Below are positions 25,246 to 34,352 of a stretch of DNA of 64,000 nt, piece after piece. Numbering within the stretch: position 1 is the first letter of the stretch; each line of letters starts with the position of its first letter. The notes beneath the pieces are model-generated. The model worked only from the letters and a program-made list of their open reading frames with translations. It ran no database searches and was not told the origin of the DNA. Made by a program: the position numbers and the translations under genes. The stretch comes from Acidobacteriota bacterium (lineage in GTDB: Bacteria > Acidobacteriota > Blastocatellia > Pyrinomonadales > Pyrinomonadaceae): NCBI GenBank assembly GCA_019239425.1, contig JAFAZX010000018.1, forward strand, positions 41,505-105,504, given 5' to 3'.

Positions 25246-27300
25246 GTGGAGTCTGACGACACGGCCACTCGGGAGATGCAGACCGGCAGCGGTGAAGAGA
25301 CGTCCGGCGTCGCGCCCCGGCTTCCAGGCTTAGGCCGCGGCCGGGTCGCGCTCCTGCTGGCCGCAATCGCGCTCGGCATCCTGCTGCGCGTCCCGGCGCT
25401 CTACAACTCGGCGTTCGACCTCAACTCCGACGAGGCGGTGAACGCGCTCGTCGTGAAGCACATGCTGGAGGGGCGCGAGTTCTCCCTCTTCAACTGGGAT
25501 ACGACCTACTACGGCATCGTCGAGGGCCTCTTCTCAGTCCCGTTCGTCGCCCTCCTCGGCTACGAGCCTTTGGCCTTCAAGCTGTCGGCCCTCGTCGGGT
25601 TCCTCATCCTGCAAGTCTCGGTCTTTCTGCTGGGCCGACGCCTCTACGGGGCGGGCGCGGGGCTCGCGGCGGCCGCGTTCCTGTCCGCCTTCTCGCCGAT
25701 GCTCATCGTGTGGAGCACTCTGGCGAGCGGCGGCTACTGCCTCGTCGTCGGGTGGGGCACCGTCACCGCGCTCTACGCCCTGCGCCTCGCACGGCGGCCT
25801 TCCGTCGCGAGGGCGGCGGTCTTCGGGTGGCTGCTCGGTTTCGGCCTCTACATCTACCAACTCTATCTCGTCTACGTGGCGACGTTCGCCGCCGCGCTCG
25901 CCCTCGCCGCCGCGTGGGAACTCGCGACGCCCGCGGGGCGCGACCGCGCGGGGCGCCTCCTGAAGTCGTCCGGGGCCGGGAGAGTCTTCAAAGCACTGCT
26001 CGCCTTCGCGGTGAGCTTCGCCGCGGGCTGGGCGCCGACAATCATCGCCCGCCTGGGCGGGGCGGCGGCGAACAAGCAGCCCGCGTACAGGCTCGCGACG
26101 CCGGGGGTGATCGGCGCCAACGTCGAGTTGTTGGTGCGCCGCTGCATCCCGGCCCTCTTCGGCGTCAACCCGTTCGGCGTGCCCGAACTGTTGAGTCGGT
26201 CGGGGCCGAGCTTCCCCCTCCTGGCGGAGGTCGGTTATCTCGGCTTCTTCGCCGCCGCGTGGTTGTGGGGCGTCCGCTCCGTGCTCAGACATGAAGGACG
26301 CGGGGGACGTTTAGTGCCCGCGTCCCTCGTGCTGCTCCCGGTCGTCGACGTGCTGCTCTTCATCCTGAGCCCGAACCCGCAGGACACGCTTTCGCACCGT
26401 TACCTGCTGCCGAGCCTCACGTCGTTCACAGTGCTGGCGGGCGGGATGGTCGTAAGCATCGGGGGCCGTTCCCGTACGTGCGCGCTCCTGCTCTCCTGCC
26501 TGGTCATCGCCTTCGGCCTCTCGAAGTCCGCCGCCTGGTTGGTGGGTCAGAACTACCTGACCGGGAACTTGCGGCTGGTGCGAAAGCACGAACCGCTCGA
26601 AGACGTTTTAGACCTGCTGAGACGTGAAGGGGTGCGCGGCGCGTTCGGGGACTATTGGACGGCGTACAAGGCCACCCTCCTGAGCCGCGAAGAGGTCACG
26701 GTCGCCTCCATCAGCATCTGGGAGCGCAACCCCGAAATGACCCGCGCCGTGCGCGCCCTGCCGACCGCGGCCTACATCTTCGACGCGTCCTCGCGTCATG
26801 ACCTGGCCTTCGGCGAGCGCCTGCGCGACTACCAAATCCCTTACACGAGGTATCTCGTCGACAAGTACGCGGTCTACGTGAGCCCTTCGGGGCAGAGTCT
26901 CGGGAGGGCCGAGTTAGGCCCGCTCCCTCACTTCGCGTCCTCAGTCACGGCCGAAGACGCGCCGAAGGTTTTAAGGCCGGGCGAGTCGGCGCGCGTCAAG
27001 ATCAGGGTGACGAATACGTCCGACGGCGTGTGGTCGGCCGACGGCGGTGAGATAGGAGAATACAGAGTCACGGCCTCGTCCCGCTGGCTCGTCGGCGAGC
27101 AGGCCCTGGCCGCGGAAGGGGCAAGGGCTTTCTTCCCGCGCGACGTTCGTCCGGGCGAGACGGAAGAGCTGTGGGTGCCGGTCGTGGCGCCGTCGAGCGA
27201 CGGCCACTACACACTCGTTCTGACTTTAGTGCAGGAGAGGGTGGCGTGGTTCTGTGACGTCGGCGGCGGCGAAGTCAGACTGCCGATCCTCGTCAATTGA
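25246..27300 (+). CDS. GT-C (GT39/ArnT-like) membrane glycosyltransferase with Ig-like tail
   Basis: The 684-residue integral membrane protein has the first-loop acidic motif of GT-C enzymes, FDLNSDEAVNALV, after the first membrane segment (LLLAAIALGILLRVPAL), and about ten further hydrophobic segments to residue 440. After a soluble region, the last ~120 residues form a beta-sandwich (PGESARVKIRVTNTSDGVW, PFVAPSSDGHY-type strands) that resembles the Trp-containing Ig-like domain of NBR1 type. The acidic loop suggests use of a lipid-phosphate sugar donor. The start is GTG at 25246; ATG at 25276 is an alternative. Its stop overlaps the convergent GT2-methyltransferase gene by 8 bases. Confidence 0.75.
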   Translation: MESDDTATREMQTGSGEETSGVAPRLPGLGRGRVALLLAAIALGILLRVPALYNSAFDLNSDEAVNALVVKHMLEGREFSLFNWDTTYYGIVEGLFSVPFVALLGYEPLAFKLSALVGFLILQVSVFLLGRRLYGAGAGLAAAAFLSAFSPMLIVWSTLASGGYCLVVGWGTVTALYALRLARRPSVARAAVFGWLLGFGLYIYQLYLVYVATFAAALALAAAWELATPAGRDRAGRLLKSSGAGRVFKALLAFAVSFAAGWAPTIIARLGGAAANKQPAYRLATPGVIGANVELLVRRCIPALFGVNPFGVPELLSRSGPSFPLLAEVGYLGFFAAAWLWGVRSVLRHEGRGGRLVPASLVLLPVVDVLLFILSPNPQDTLSHRYLLPSLTSFTVLAGGMVVSIGGRSRTCALLLSCLVIAFGLSKSAAWLVGQNYLTGNLRLVRKHEPLEDVLDLLRREGVRGAFGDYWTAYKATLLSREEVTVASISIWERNPEMTRAVRALPTAAYIFDASSRHDLAFGERLRDYQIPYTRYLVDKYAVYVSPSGQSLGRAELGPLPHFASSVTAEDAPKVLRPGESARVKIRVTNTSDGVWSADGGEIGEYRVTASSRWLVGEQALAAEGARAFFPRDVRPGETEELWVPVVAPSSDGHYTLVLTLVQERVAWFCDVGGGEVRLPILVN

Positions 27301-28888
27301 CGGCCGTGTCGCCTGTGCGGGCCGCCTGGTCAACGACGTGCGGCCGCAGCACGCTGTAAAAATCCTCTTCGGCAATCAGGAGTTGTTCGCTCTCGGTCAG
27401 GAGCTGGCGCGCGCCGGGCCGCGGGCGGCAGAGCACGATGAACTGGAAGGCGAACAGGCGGGGCCAGACCGCGCAGAGGAGTCGGCTCAGGAGCGTGAGC
27501 GGCGGGCCGAGCCGCCCCCCGAAGACGGCGTCGAAAGGGACGGGGACGGGGAGCACCTTCTCGATCTGATAGCCGCAGTCCTCCAACATCCTCACGAGCG
27601 AGCCGCGCGTGAACAGACGCCTGTGCGTGATGTCGAGGATGCCGCGCTCGGCGTAGGTGAACTTGCCGAGGAGGAGGTTGAGCCGGACGGTCACGAAGGC
27701 GACGTTCGGGGTGGAGAGGATGACCGGCGGCGGCACGGCGCCCGCGGCGCGGCGGCTCTGGTACGACTCGCGCAGCTTGAGCAGGAACTGCTCCGGCTCG
27801 TTCAGATGCTCGATGACGTCGAGCAGCAGCACGAGGTCGAAGTCGGAGAGGTTGACCGGGCACTCGTCCTCGTCCAGCCGCGCGCTGATGAACGCGCTCA
27901 TCGCGTCCGGCGGCGGCGGCGACTGGTCGAGGCCCGTCACGCGCGCCCCCGCCTTCTCACACTCGCGCGCGACGAAGCCCGCGCCGCAGCCCACGTCGAG
28001 CACCTTGCGCGGGTTGACCTTTCGAATCAAGTCCAACGCCATCCGGTGCGAAGAGTAGGCCATGCCCGTCTTGTCCGCGTAAGAAGTCCGGTCGGGATTC
28101 CGGTACTTCAAAGAGCAGAACATGCCCTTCTGTTGCAGGCGGAACTGGAGCGTCGCCTTGAGGACGTCGTAGGCGTACTTCAGACCGTTGACGTAACAGT
28201 GCTCGTCGCCGTAGTGGGTCGGGATGTTCATCTCGGCCACACGGGCGCGGGCGTGGAAGGCCTGGAGCAGAATCTCCGTGTCGAAGTGAAAGTCGTTCGT
28301 GTTGATCTCGAAGGGGACTCTCCGCAGGAAGGCCGTCGCGTAGCCGCGCAAGCCCGTGTGGTACTCCGAGAGGCTTTCTCCCGTCAGGAGGTTCTGGAGT
28401 CGCGTCAGGATTCGGTTCCCGACGATCTTGTAGGCCGGCATCCCGCCCCGCCGCGCCGAGGCGGCCGACCACATCCGCGTCCCCAGGACGACGTCGGCCC
28501 CCGTCCGCCGCCAGACCTCGATCACGTCCGGGAGCAGCGTCGGCGAGTACTGGCCGTCCCCGTGGAGCAGGACGGCGAAGTCGAACGCGCAGTCGACGGC
28601 CAGCCGGAACCCGAGCTTCTGATTCCCCCCATAGCCCTGGTTGACGCCGTTGCGCAGCACGGTGACGTTCGTCACGTCGTGCTCCGCGACCCAGCCGAGC
28701 GCGGCCTCGACGCCCGCGTCGCCCGAGGCGTCGTCGAGCACGAGGAAGTGAACCTCGTCCGTGTTCAGGAGTTCGAGGGGGATGCGTTCGAGGACGCCGC
28801 AGATGTGGCGCTCGGCGTTGTAGGCGAGGATGAGGACGAGGACGCGGCCCGCGCGTCGCGTCGTGGCGGGTGGCGGCAGCTCAGTCAT
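27293..28888 (-). CDS. GT2 glycosyltransferase fused to a SAM methyltransferase
   Basis: The 531-residue protein has two domains. The N-terminal GT2 (DPM1-like) part has VLVLILAYNAE, the VLDDASGD nucleotide motif and LLHGDGQYSP (metal-binding DxD-like), ending near residue 260. The C-terminal methyltransferase from about 300 has VLDVGCGAGFVARECEKAGA (motif I) and FDLVLLLDVIEHLNEPEQF (motif IV), then ILSTPNVAF. The chosen ATG overlaps the ABC ATPase stop as ATGA, so the pair is translationally coupled. The fusion would make and methylate a lipid-linked or surface sugar, inferred from the neighbouring exporter. Confidence 0.8.
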   Translation of the reverse strand: MTELPPPATTRRAGRVLVLILAYNAERHICGVLERIPLELLNTDEVHFLVLDDASGDAGVEAALGWVAEHDVTNVTVLRNGVNQGYGGNQKLGFRLAVDCAFDFAVLLHGDGQYSPTLLPDVIEVWRRTGADVVLGTRMWSAASARRGGMPAYKIVGNRILTRLQNLLTGESLSEYHTGLRGYATAFLRRVPFEINTNDFHFDTEILLQAFHARARVAEMNIPTHYGDEHCYVNGLKYAYDVLKATLQFRLQQKGMFCSLKYRNPDRTSYADKTGMAYSSHRMALDLIRKVNPRKVLDVGCGAGFVARECEKAGARVTGLDQSPPPPDAMSAFISARLDEDECPVNLSDFDLVLLLDVIEHLNEPEQFLLKLRESYQSRRAAGAVPPPVILSTPNVAFVTVRLNLLLGKFTYAERGILDITHRRLFTRGSLVRMLEDCGYQIEKVLPVPVPFDAVFGGRLGPPLTLLSRLLCAVWPRLFAFQFIVLCRPRPGARQLLTESEQLLIAEEDFYSVLRPHVVDQAARTGDTAVN

Positions 28889-29613
28889 ACGCTGGACACT
28901 TCGGAATTGACGCCGTCGAGGTAACGCCTGACGACCGTCTCGGCCGGGCCGTCGTCCTTCAGGCGTCCCGACTCGATGAGCAGGGCGCGCCCGCACAGGC
29001 GTGTGACTGACGAAGGGTCGTGGCTCACGAAGAAGATGGTTCGCCCCTCCTGGATCACGTCCTGCATCTTGCGGTAGCACTTCTGTTGAAAGGCGGCGTC
29101 GCCGACGGCCAGCACTTCGTCGAGGACGAGAACCTCCGGCTCGAAGTGCGCGGCGACCGAGAAGGCCAGCCGCAGGTACATCCCCGACGAGTAGTGTTTG
29201 ACCGGCGTGTCCAGAAACTCCTCCAGCTCGGAGAAGGCGACGATCTCGTCGAACTTGCGCCTGATCTCGCCCCGGCTCATCCCGATGATCGCGCCGTTGA
29301 GGTAGACGTTCTCGCGGCCGGTCAGGTCGGGGTGAAAGCCCATGCCGATTTCGAGCAGGCTCCCCAGCCGGCCGTAGATGTCCACCTCGCCTTCGGTCGG
29401 CCTGACGATGCGCGAGAGGATTTTGAGCAGGGTGCTCTTGCCCGCGCCGTTGCGGCCGACGATGCCGACGACCTCGCCCGGGAGCACTTCGAAGCTCACC
29501 TCGCGCAGCGCCCAGATGAACGCGTCCCGCCCCGGCCTCTGCCGGCCGCCTTGCGCGGCCCGGCCGAGCCGGTAGCTCTTACTCAGACTTCTGACCTGGA
29601 CGATTGGCCTCAT
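28885..29613 (-). CDS. Polysaccharide ABC exporter ATP-binding protein (Wzt/TagH-like)
   Basis: The 242-residue ATPase has Walker A GRNGAGKS at 53-60, the Q-loop region after FHPDLTGRENVYLNG, signature-like HYSSGMYLRLAFSVAAH, Walker B VLVLDEVLAVGD and the switch His in FFVSHDPSS. The FHPDLTGRENVYLNG and SSGM forms are typical of O-antigen and teichoic acid exporters. It lacks the C-terminal carbohydrate-binding domain of long Wzt proteins. It lies 6 bases after the permease gene and overlaps the GT2-methyltransferase gene by 4 bases. Confidence 0.9.
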   Translation of the reverse strand: MRPIVQVRSLSKSYRLGRAAQGGRQRPGRDAFIWALREVSFEVLPGEVVGIVGRNGAGKSTLLKILSRIVRPTEGEVDIYGRLGSLLEIGMGFHPDLTGRENVYLNGAIIGMSRGEIRRKFDEIVAFSELEEFLDTPVKHYSSGMYLRLAFSVAAHFEPEVLVLDEVLAVGDAAFQQKCYRKMQDVIQEGRTIFFVSHDPSSVTRLCGRALLIESGRLKDDGPAETVVRRYLDGVNSEVSSV

Positions 29614-29619
29614 CAGCCC

Positions 29620-30540
29620 TCAGATGATGTCCACCAGGTTCTCGTCCGCGCGCAGGAAAGAGCGCACCGAGTAGGCGAGGAGCAGCAGCGTGACCACGCC
29701 GGACACGGCCATGCCCGCCCAGTCGAGCGGGAGCCCGAACAGCGCCGAGCGGAACCCCTCGATCACCCCGGCCAGGGGGTTGAGCGAGTAGAGCAGTCGC
29801 CACCTCTCGGGCACGAGCCTCGAGGGGTAGATGACCGGCGAGGCGAACATCCACGCCTGGAGCAGCACCGGCAGCAGCGTGGCGTAGTCGCGGCGCCTGA
29901 CGATCCGGGCCGAGAACCACAGGGCGACGCCGACCGCGAGCAGCGTCGCCTGCAAGACCAGCACGGGCAGCAGCAGAATGCCCCGGCCCACCCCGACGCC
30001 GTAGCCGAGCATCAGCAGTAGCAGCACGACGAACGAGACGAGGAGGTCGGTCAGCCGCACCCCGGTCAGCGCCAGGTGAATCAGCATCCTGGGGAAGAAG
30101 ACCTTCGTCAACATCTGGGCGTTGGGGACGAGGCCGTTGCCGGCGGTCGCGACGGCGCTGGAGAAGAAAGTCCACGGCACCAGCCCGGCGTAAGCGAAGA
30201 GCGGGTAGGGCACGCCGTCGGAGGGGACGCGGGCCAGCCAGCCCATGAAGACCGTGAAGACGAGCGCCATCAGCAGCGGCTGTAAGACGACCCACGCCGG
30301 GCCGAGCGCGGTCTGCTTGTAGCGCACCTTGAGGTCGCGCCAGATGAGGAAGTAGAGCAGCTCGCGGTGCGCCCACACCTCCCTCAACTCCGACGAGATC
30401 GGCGCCCGCTCCGGCCGGATTTTAATCAGAGGCTCTTCGGGCAGAGGGCGCTCGGCCCGGACGCGCCCGCGCGAGGTAACTACTTCCTGACCTGGTACGG
30501 CCGCGCCTTGCCGATGCGGAACGATGGTGACTGCCTCCAC
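29620..30540 (-). CDS. Polysaccharide ABC exporter permease (Wzm-like)
   Basis: The protein (about 306 residues) has a cytosolic N-terminal stretch ending IWRDLKVRYKQT, the hallmark of ABC2-type polysaccharide permeases, then six membrane segments including ALVFTVFMGWLARV, LTDLLVSFVVLLLLMLG and VTLLLLAYSVRSFL. NPLAGVIEGFRSALFG before the last segments is also typical. A longer frame starts at ATG 30591, but a consensus TATAAT at 30571-30566 lies inside it, so I favour the GTG at 30540; no strong ribosome binding site is seen for either. With the next gene it would move a lipid-linked glycan across the inner membrane. Confidence 0.85.
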   Translation of the reverse strand: MEAVTIVPHRQGAAVPGQEVVTSRGRVRAERPLPEEPLIKIRPERAPISSELREVWAHRELLYFLIWRDLKVRYKQTALGPAWVVLQPLLMALVFTVFMGWLARVPSDGVPYPLFAYAGLVPWTFFSSAVATAGNGLVPNAQMLTKVFFPRMLIHLALTGVRLTDLLVSFVVLLLLMLGYGVGVGRGILLLPVLVLQATLLAVGVALWFSARIVRRRDYATLLPVLLQAWMFASPVIYPSRLVPERWRLLYSLNPLAGVIEGFRSALFGLPLDWAGMAVSGVVTLLLLAYSVRSFLRADENLVDII

Positions 30541-30565
30541 GATTTCTACGGAGCTTGGGGCGGTG

Positions 30566-30594
30566 ATTATACCGAATGCGGCGCGACGCACAAA
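30566..30594 (-). promoter_or_regulatory. Candidate promoter of the ABC exporter operon
   Basis: On the minus strand TATAAT (30571-30566) is a perfect -10, preceded after 17 bases by TTTGTG (30594-30589), a weak -35. The transcript would start near 30559, just before the favoured GTG at 30540. Confidence 0.5.
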
Positions 30595-30717
30595 CAGAGC
30601 AGTCGATTCATTTCAAGGTGTGTGAAAGCATGCTCGCGACGCGCCTGCGGTACACTGTCTCAGATTATTCAAAGCCGTTGCAGCGCGAGACCGCACCTGA
30701 CCATCAAGCGATTAAAC

Positions 30718-33474
30718 ATGACCGCTCGCATTTCACCATTCTCCAAAGGGGCGCTCCGCTTTTACCTCCGACCTTTGACGGCGCCGCTCCTCCTGGGCCT
30801 GTTCTGTTTCTTAGTCTACAACGCGAACCTGCGGCAGATCGGCGCGGGCGACACGCTCCCCGCGCGGTATCAGCCGCTGATCCTCTGGCACGACGGCACG
30901 CTCGCCCTCGACGCGGACGCGCGCCTGGTGGCGCACGGCCATTCGATGATCGCGCCCGGGGCGCGGCCTGCCTACGCCGACGGTCAGGTCACCTACTTCG
31001 AGCCGACGACCTACTGGATAGTTCGCACACGCCATAATCGACTCGCCTCTCTGTACCCCGTGGTGACGCCGCTGCTCGTGGCCCCGCTCTACGTCCCCGC
31101 CGTCATCTGGCTCGACGCGCACGGCTGGGAGCAGCCGCAGGTCGACCGTGTGGCGGAACTGATGGAGAAGCTCTCGGCGTCTTTGCTGGCCTCGGTCGCG
31201 TGCGTCCTGATGTTCCTGGTGCTGCGCCGCGAGGGCACACGTTGGAGCCTCCCGCTCGCCGCGGCCTTCGCCTTCGGAACCAACACGTGGATGATCTCCA
31301 GCCAGGCCCTCTGGCAGCACGGGACTGCGGAACTCCTGCTCGCACTGGCGTTGCTGCTGGCCGTCGCCCGCGCCTCGCCGGCGCGCACGGCGCTGCTCGG
31401 CGCCGTCTGTGTACTCGTGGCGGCGAACCGCCCGCCGGACGCGCTGTTGGCCGGCGCGTTCGTACTCTCCGCCGTCTGGGGCAGCAGGCGCAACGCCCTG
31501 TGGCTTCTCGCCGGCGCGGCCGTCCCTTTGGCGGCACTCCTGTATTACAACCTCCACTTCATCGGCCACTATGCCGGCGGGTACGCACTCGGCAAGGCAC
31601 CCGATGAAGTCTTCTTCCGAAGGGACTGGTCGGGGTTGTTCGGGTTGCTGGTCAGCCCGACGCGCGGCCTGCTCGTCTTTACGCCGTTCCTCGTCTTCGT
31701 CCCCGCGGGGCTGATGCAGCGCCTGCGCACGCCGGGCACGAGAGGTCTCGCCGCGGCGCTCAGTCTGGCCGCCGCCGCACAGCTCTTAATCTACTCGCAG
31801 ACGGACTGGCGCGCGGGTGTGTCCTGGGGGCCGCGCTACCTGACCGACCTTCTGCCGATCTTGGTGTGGATGCTCGCGCCCGCCCCGCTCGTCCTGCGCC
31901 CGCGTGCGCGCGTGCTGCTCGTCCTGGCGATGGCGGCGTCGGTCGTCGTGCAGTTCATCGGGGCCTTCTGGTATACGACGGCGAGTGACGAACTCATCTA
32001 CGCCAAGAACTCGGCGTCCATGCGCGGCGCCTGGGACATTCACAACGTTCCGTTCCTCACCGAATTGAGTAACCCATTCGTGCGCGGCCGGCTTCAGTGC
32101 GATGCCGTGGCCTCACTCGACCGTGTCGGGCGGACGGTGCTTCAGGGCGCCGGGGAGGTGCCCCAACTGGAGACCGGGGCCGTGCTCGAAGGGTGGGCGC
32201 TCGCCTGCAAGAACAGGCCGTCCGAACTGCTGGCGTTGATAGACGGGGTCGTGGTCGGCTCGACCACGGACTTCCTGCCGCGTACGGACGTCAACGCAGT
32301 GACGCACACCGAAGCGCCCTCGGGCTGGCGCGTCGTCGCCAACACGCTGGGCGTCTCGACGGGCGAGCACGTGCTTCAGCTCGCCGTCCGCATCGGGACG
32401 AGAGGCGACATCCGCGTCGTCCGTGAACAGCGCGTAGCCGTGAATGCACAAGAGACCGCCGCGCTGCCGCAGCAGGCGGCGTCGGCGGCCGACCTCGATG
32501 CGTTGGCAGAGCGCGCGGCGTCGCTCTTGCGGGAACATCAGAGCGGGGAAGGGTTCTGGCTCACCTCGCACACGACGGGACTTCGTTACGAAGCTCCGCA
32601 AAGGGAGATGAACACCTACCTGACTTCGATGCTCGTGGATTTGCTCACGCCGGTCGCGCGGCGGCGAAGTCTCGAAGACGTGTTGGAGCGCGCACGCCGA
32701 CATCTCGCGACCCAGATTGAGGGCGACGGATTAGTACGCTACCATGGGCTGCCCAACAGCCCCGCCATCGGCACGCTGGGGTGTGTCATCACCCCGGACG
32801 CCGACGACACCTCTTTAGTCTGGAGAATCGCCGGCCGCGGCGTCGTCGACCCGAGACGGCAAAGCATGCTGGAGCAGCTCGCTCGCTACCGCGACGCGAG
32901 GGGCCTATACCGCACCTGGCTCGCCCCGCGGGAGGAGTATCAGTGCATAGACCCCGGGCGCGACCCAGACCCGGCGGACGGCACCATCCAGATGCACGTG
33001 TACCTGATGCTGCGCGAACTTGACCCGCCCGCCGCGCGGAACCTTTGCGGCGCGCTCCGGGGTTCGTTCGGGGACGAGGACATCTGGGTTTACTACGCCA
33101 AGGCCCCGCTGGTGCCGTACCTCCGCAGCGCCGAGTTGCGGCGGCTCGGCTGCGCGGTTCCGCTGCCGGCGGAGCGGCTGGTGCTTCCGGTCGCGGGGCA
33201 GGAGGTCTGGGGCGAGGCGGTGCGCCTGCTCGTCCAAACGACGGCGTCGCCGCGGGACGCGGACGCGCGGCAGGCGATTCGCGGCCTGCTCGCGCGCCTC
33301 GGCGGCGAAGACTTCGCACAGCTCCGCCGCACGCCGCCGCTGATCTACCACAACGACCTGAGCGCGTCCGTCAAACGGTTCTACTGGTCTGAGGATTTTG
33401 GTTACGCGCTGTGGCTCCGGCTGTACGAAGCATCCGGTGTCGAAGCCGGAGGGCTTCACCGACCAACGTCATGA
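30718..33474 (+). CDS. GT-C type membrane protein fused to a terpene-cyclase-like alpha-toroid
   Basis: The 918-residue protein begins with a membrane segment (LTAPLLLGLFCFLVY) and has about ten further segments to residue 430, with loops such as LYPVVTPLLVAPLYVP and FGTNTWMISSQALWQHG typical of GT-C-like proteins of unknown donor. After a beta-rich linker (450-580), the C-terminal ~330 residues look helical and repetitive, like squalene-cyclase or prenyltransferase alpha/alpha toroids. They contain DADDT at 694-698, matching the DXDD acid motif of class II terpene cyclases. The stop overlaps the start of a UbiA gene as ATGA, which ties it to isoprenoid chemistry. Alternatively the toroid is a non-catalytic relative. 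ATG 30718 is the only good start after the divergent promoter region. Confidence 0.65.
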   Translation: MTARISPFSKGALRFYLRPLTAPLLLGLFCFLVYNANLRQIGAGDTLPARYQPLILWHDGTLALDADARLVAHGHSMIAPGARPAYADGQVTYFEPTTYWIVRTRHNRLASLYPVVTPLLVAPLYVPAVIWLDAHGWEQPQVDRVAELMEKLSASLLASVACVLMFLVLRREGTRWSLPLAAAFAFGTNTWMISSQALWQHGTAELLLALALLLAVARASPARTALLGAVCVLVAANRPPDALLAGAFVLSAVWGSRRNALWLLAGAAVPLAALLYYNLHFIGHYAGGYALGKAPDEVFFRRDWSGLFGLLVSPTRGLLVFTPFLVFVPAGLMQRLRTPGTRGLAAALSLAAAAQLLIYSQTDWRAGVSWGPRYLTDLLPILVWMLAPAPLVLRPRARVLLVLAMAASVVVQFIGAFWYTTASDELIYAKNSASMRGAWDIHNVPFLTELSNPFVRGRLQCDAVASLDRVGRTVLQGAGEVPQLETGAVLEGWALACKNRPSELLALIDGVVVGSTTDFLPRTDVNAVTHTEAPSGWRVVANTLGVSTGEHVLQLAVRIGTRGDIRVVREQRVAVNAQETAALPQQAASAADLDALAERAASLLREHQSGEGFWLTSHTTGLRYEAPQREMNTYLTSMLVDLLTPVARRRSLEDVLERARRHLATQIEGDGLVRYHGLPNSPAIGTLGCVITPDADDTSLVWRIAGRGVVDPRRQSMLEQLARYRDARGLYRTWLAPREEYQCIDPGRDPDPADGTIQMHVYLMLRELDPPAARNLCGALRGSFGDEDIWVYYAKAPLVPYLRSAELRRLGCAVPLPAERLVLPVAGQEVWGEAVRLLVQTTASPRDADARQAIRGLLARLGGEDFAQLRRTPPLIYHNDLSASVKRFYWSEDFGYALWLRLYEASGVEAGGLHRPTS

Positions 33475-34352
33475 TTTCTCAAAAGCCTTTACGGCATTAC
33501 GCGCGAGTCATGCGACACTTCGCGTCCACGCGGGCGCTGGAGGTGCTCGCGCTCCAAGCCTCCCCGATTCTCGGGGGTTTCCTCGGCGGCTTCAGCCTCG
33601 AACGGTGCGGCCTGCTCCGGCCGGGGTTACTACTCGCGGGCAGCGTCGCGCTCACGGCCCACGTCTTCGTCTTCAACGACTGGGCCGGGCACAGCAGCGA
33701 CGTTCTCGACCCGCGGCGGGCGACGCACGTCTTCTCCCGGCGGGGCATCAGCGTGCGTCAGGTCGCGCGGGTCGCGGTCGCCCTCCTCATCCTCGCGAAC
33801 GTCGCCTTCGCCGCCGTAGGCGGCCCGGCCATCCTGCTCGGGGCCGCCATCGCGGCCCTCAGCCTGCTCTACTCGTGTTCGCCGAGGTTCGGCAAGAACA
33901 CGCCCGTCGTGGCGTCGCTCAACCACCTGCTCGGGGGCATGTTGCACTTCCTGCTCGGCTACACTCTCACCCGCGACCTGGACGCGAGCGGCCTCGTCAT
34001 CAGCCTCTTCTTCGGCCTGGTGTTTGCCGCCGGCCACCTCAACCAGGAGGTGCGCGACTACGAGGGCGACCTCCTCAACGGGATTCGCACCAGCGCCGTG
34101 GTGTTCGGCTGTCGGCGGGCGTTCCTCGCGAGCCTGTGCATCTTTACGGTCGCCTACGCGTTAATCGCCGGCTTGGCCGAGGTCGGCATCCTGCCGAGGC
34201 TGCTGCTCCTGAGCGCGCTCGTGTGGGCCTTGCACGTCGCGTGGTCTCTGCGGGCGCTCCGGCGCGGGCTGGGGTTCGAGACCGCTTTGTGGATGCAGCG
34301 ACGTTACCGCCTGCTCTTCGCGTTCATCGGGCTCGCGATGCTGGTCAGGTGA
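33471..34352 (+). CDS. UbiA-family prenyltransferase
   Basis: The 293-residue membrane protein has both Asp-rich motifs of the UbiA superfamily: FNDWAGHSSDVLDPRR (around residue 70) and HLNQEVRDYEGDLLNGIRTS (around residue 190). About eight hydrophobic helices surround them. Such enzymes attach prenyl chains to aromatic rings or sugars (as in decaprenyl-phosphoribose synthesis). The ATG overlaps the stop of the DXDD protein, indicating translational coupling. Its last 192 bases overlap, antiparallel, the 3' end of the GT4 gene. Confidence 0.85.
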   Translation: MISQKPLRHYARVMRHFASTRALEVLALQASPILGGFLGGFSLERCGLLRPGLLLAGSVALTAHVFVFNDWAGHSSDVLDPRRATHVFSRRGISVRQVARVAVALLILANVAFAAVGGPAILLGAAIAALSLLYSCSPRFGKNTPVVASLNHLLGGMLHFLLGYTLTRDLDASGLVISLFFGLVFAAGHLNQEVRDYEGDLLNGIRTSAVVFGCRRAFLASLCIFTVAYALIAGLAEVGILPRLLLLSALVWALHVAWSLRALRRGLGFETALWMQRRYRLLFAFIGLAMLVR

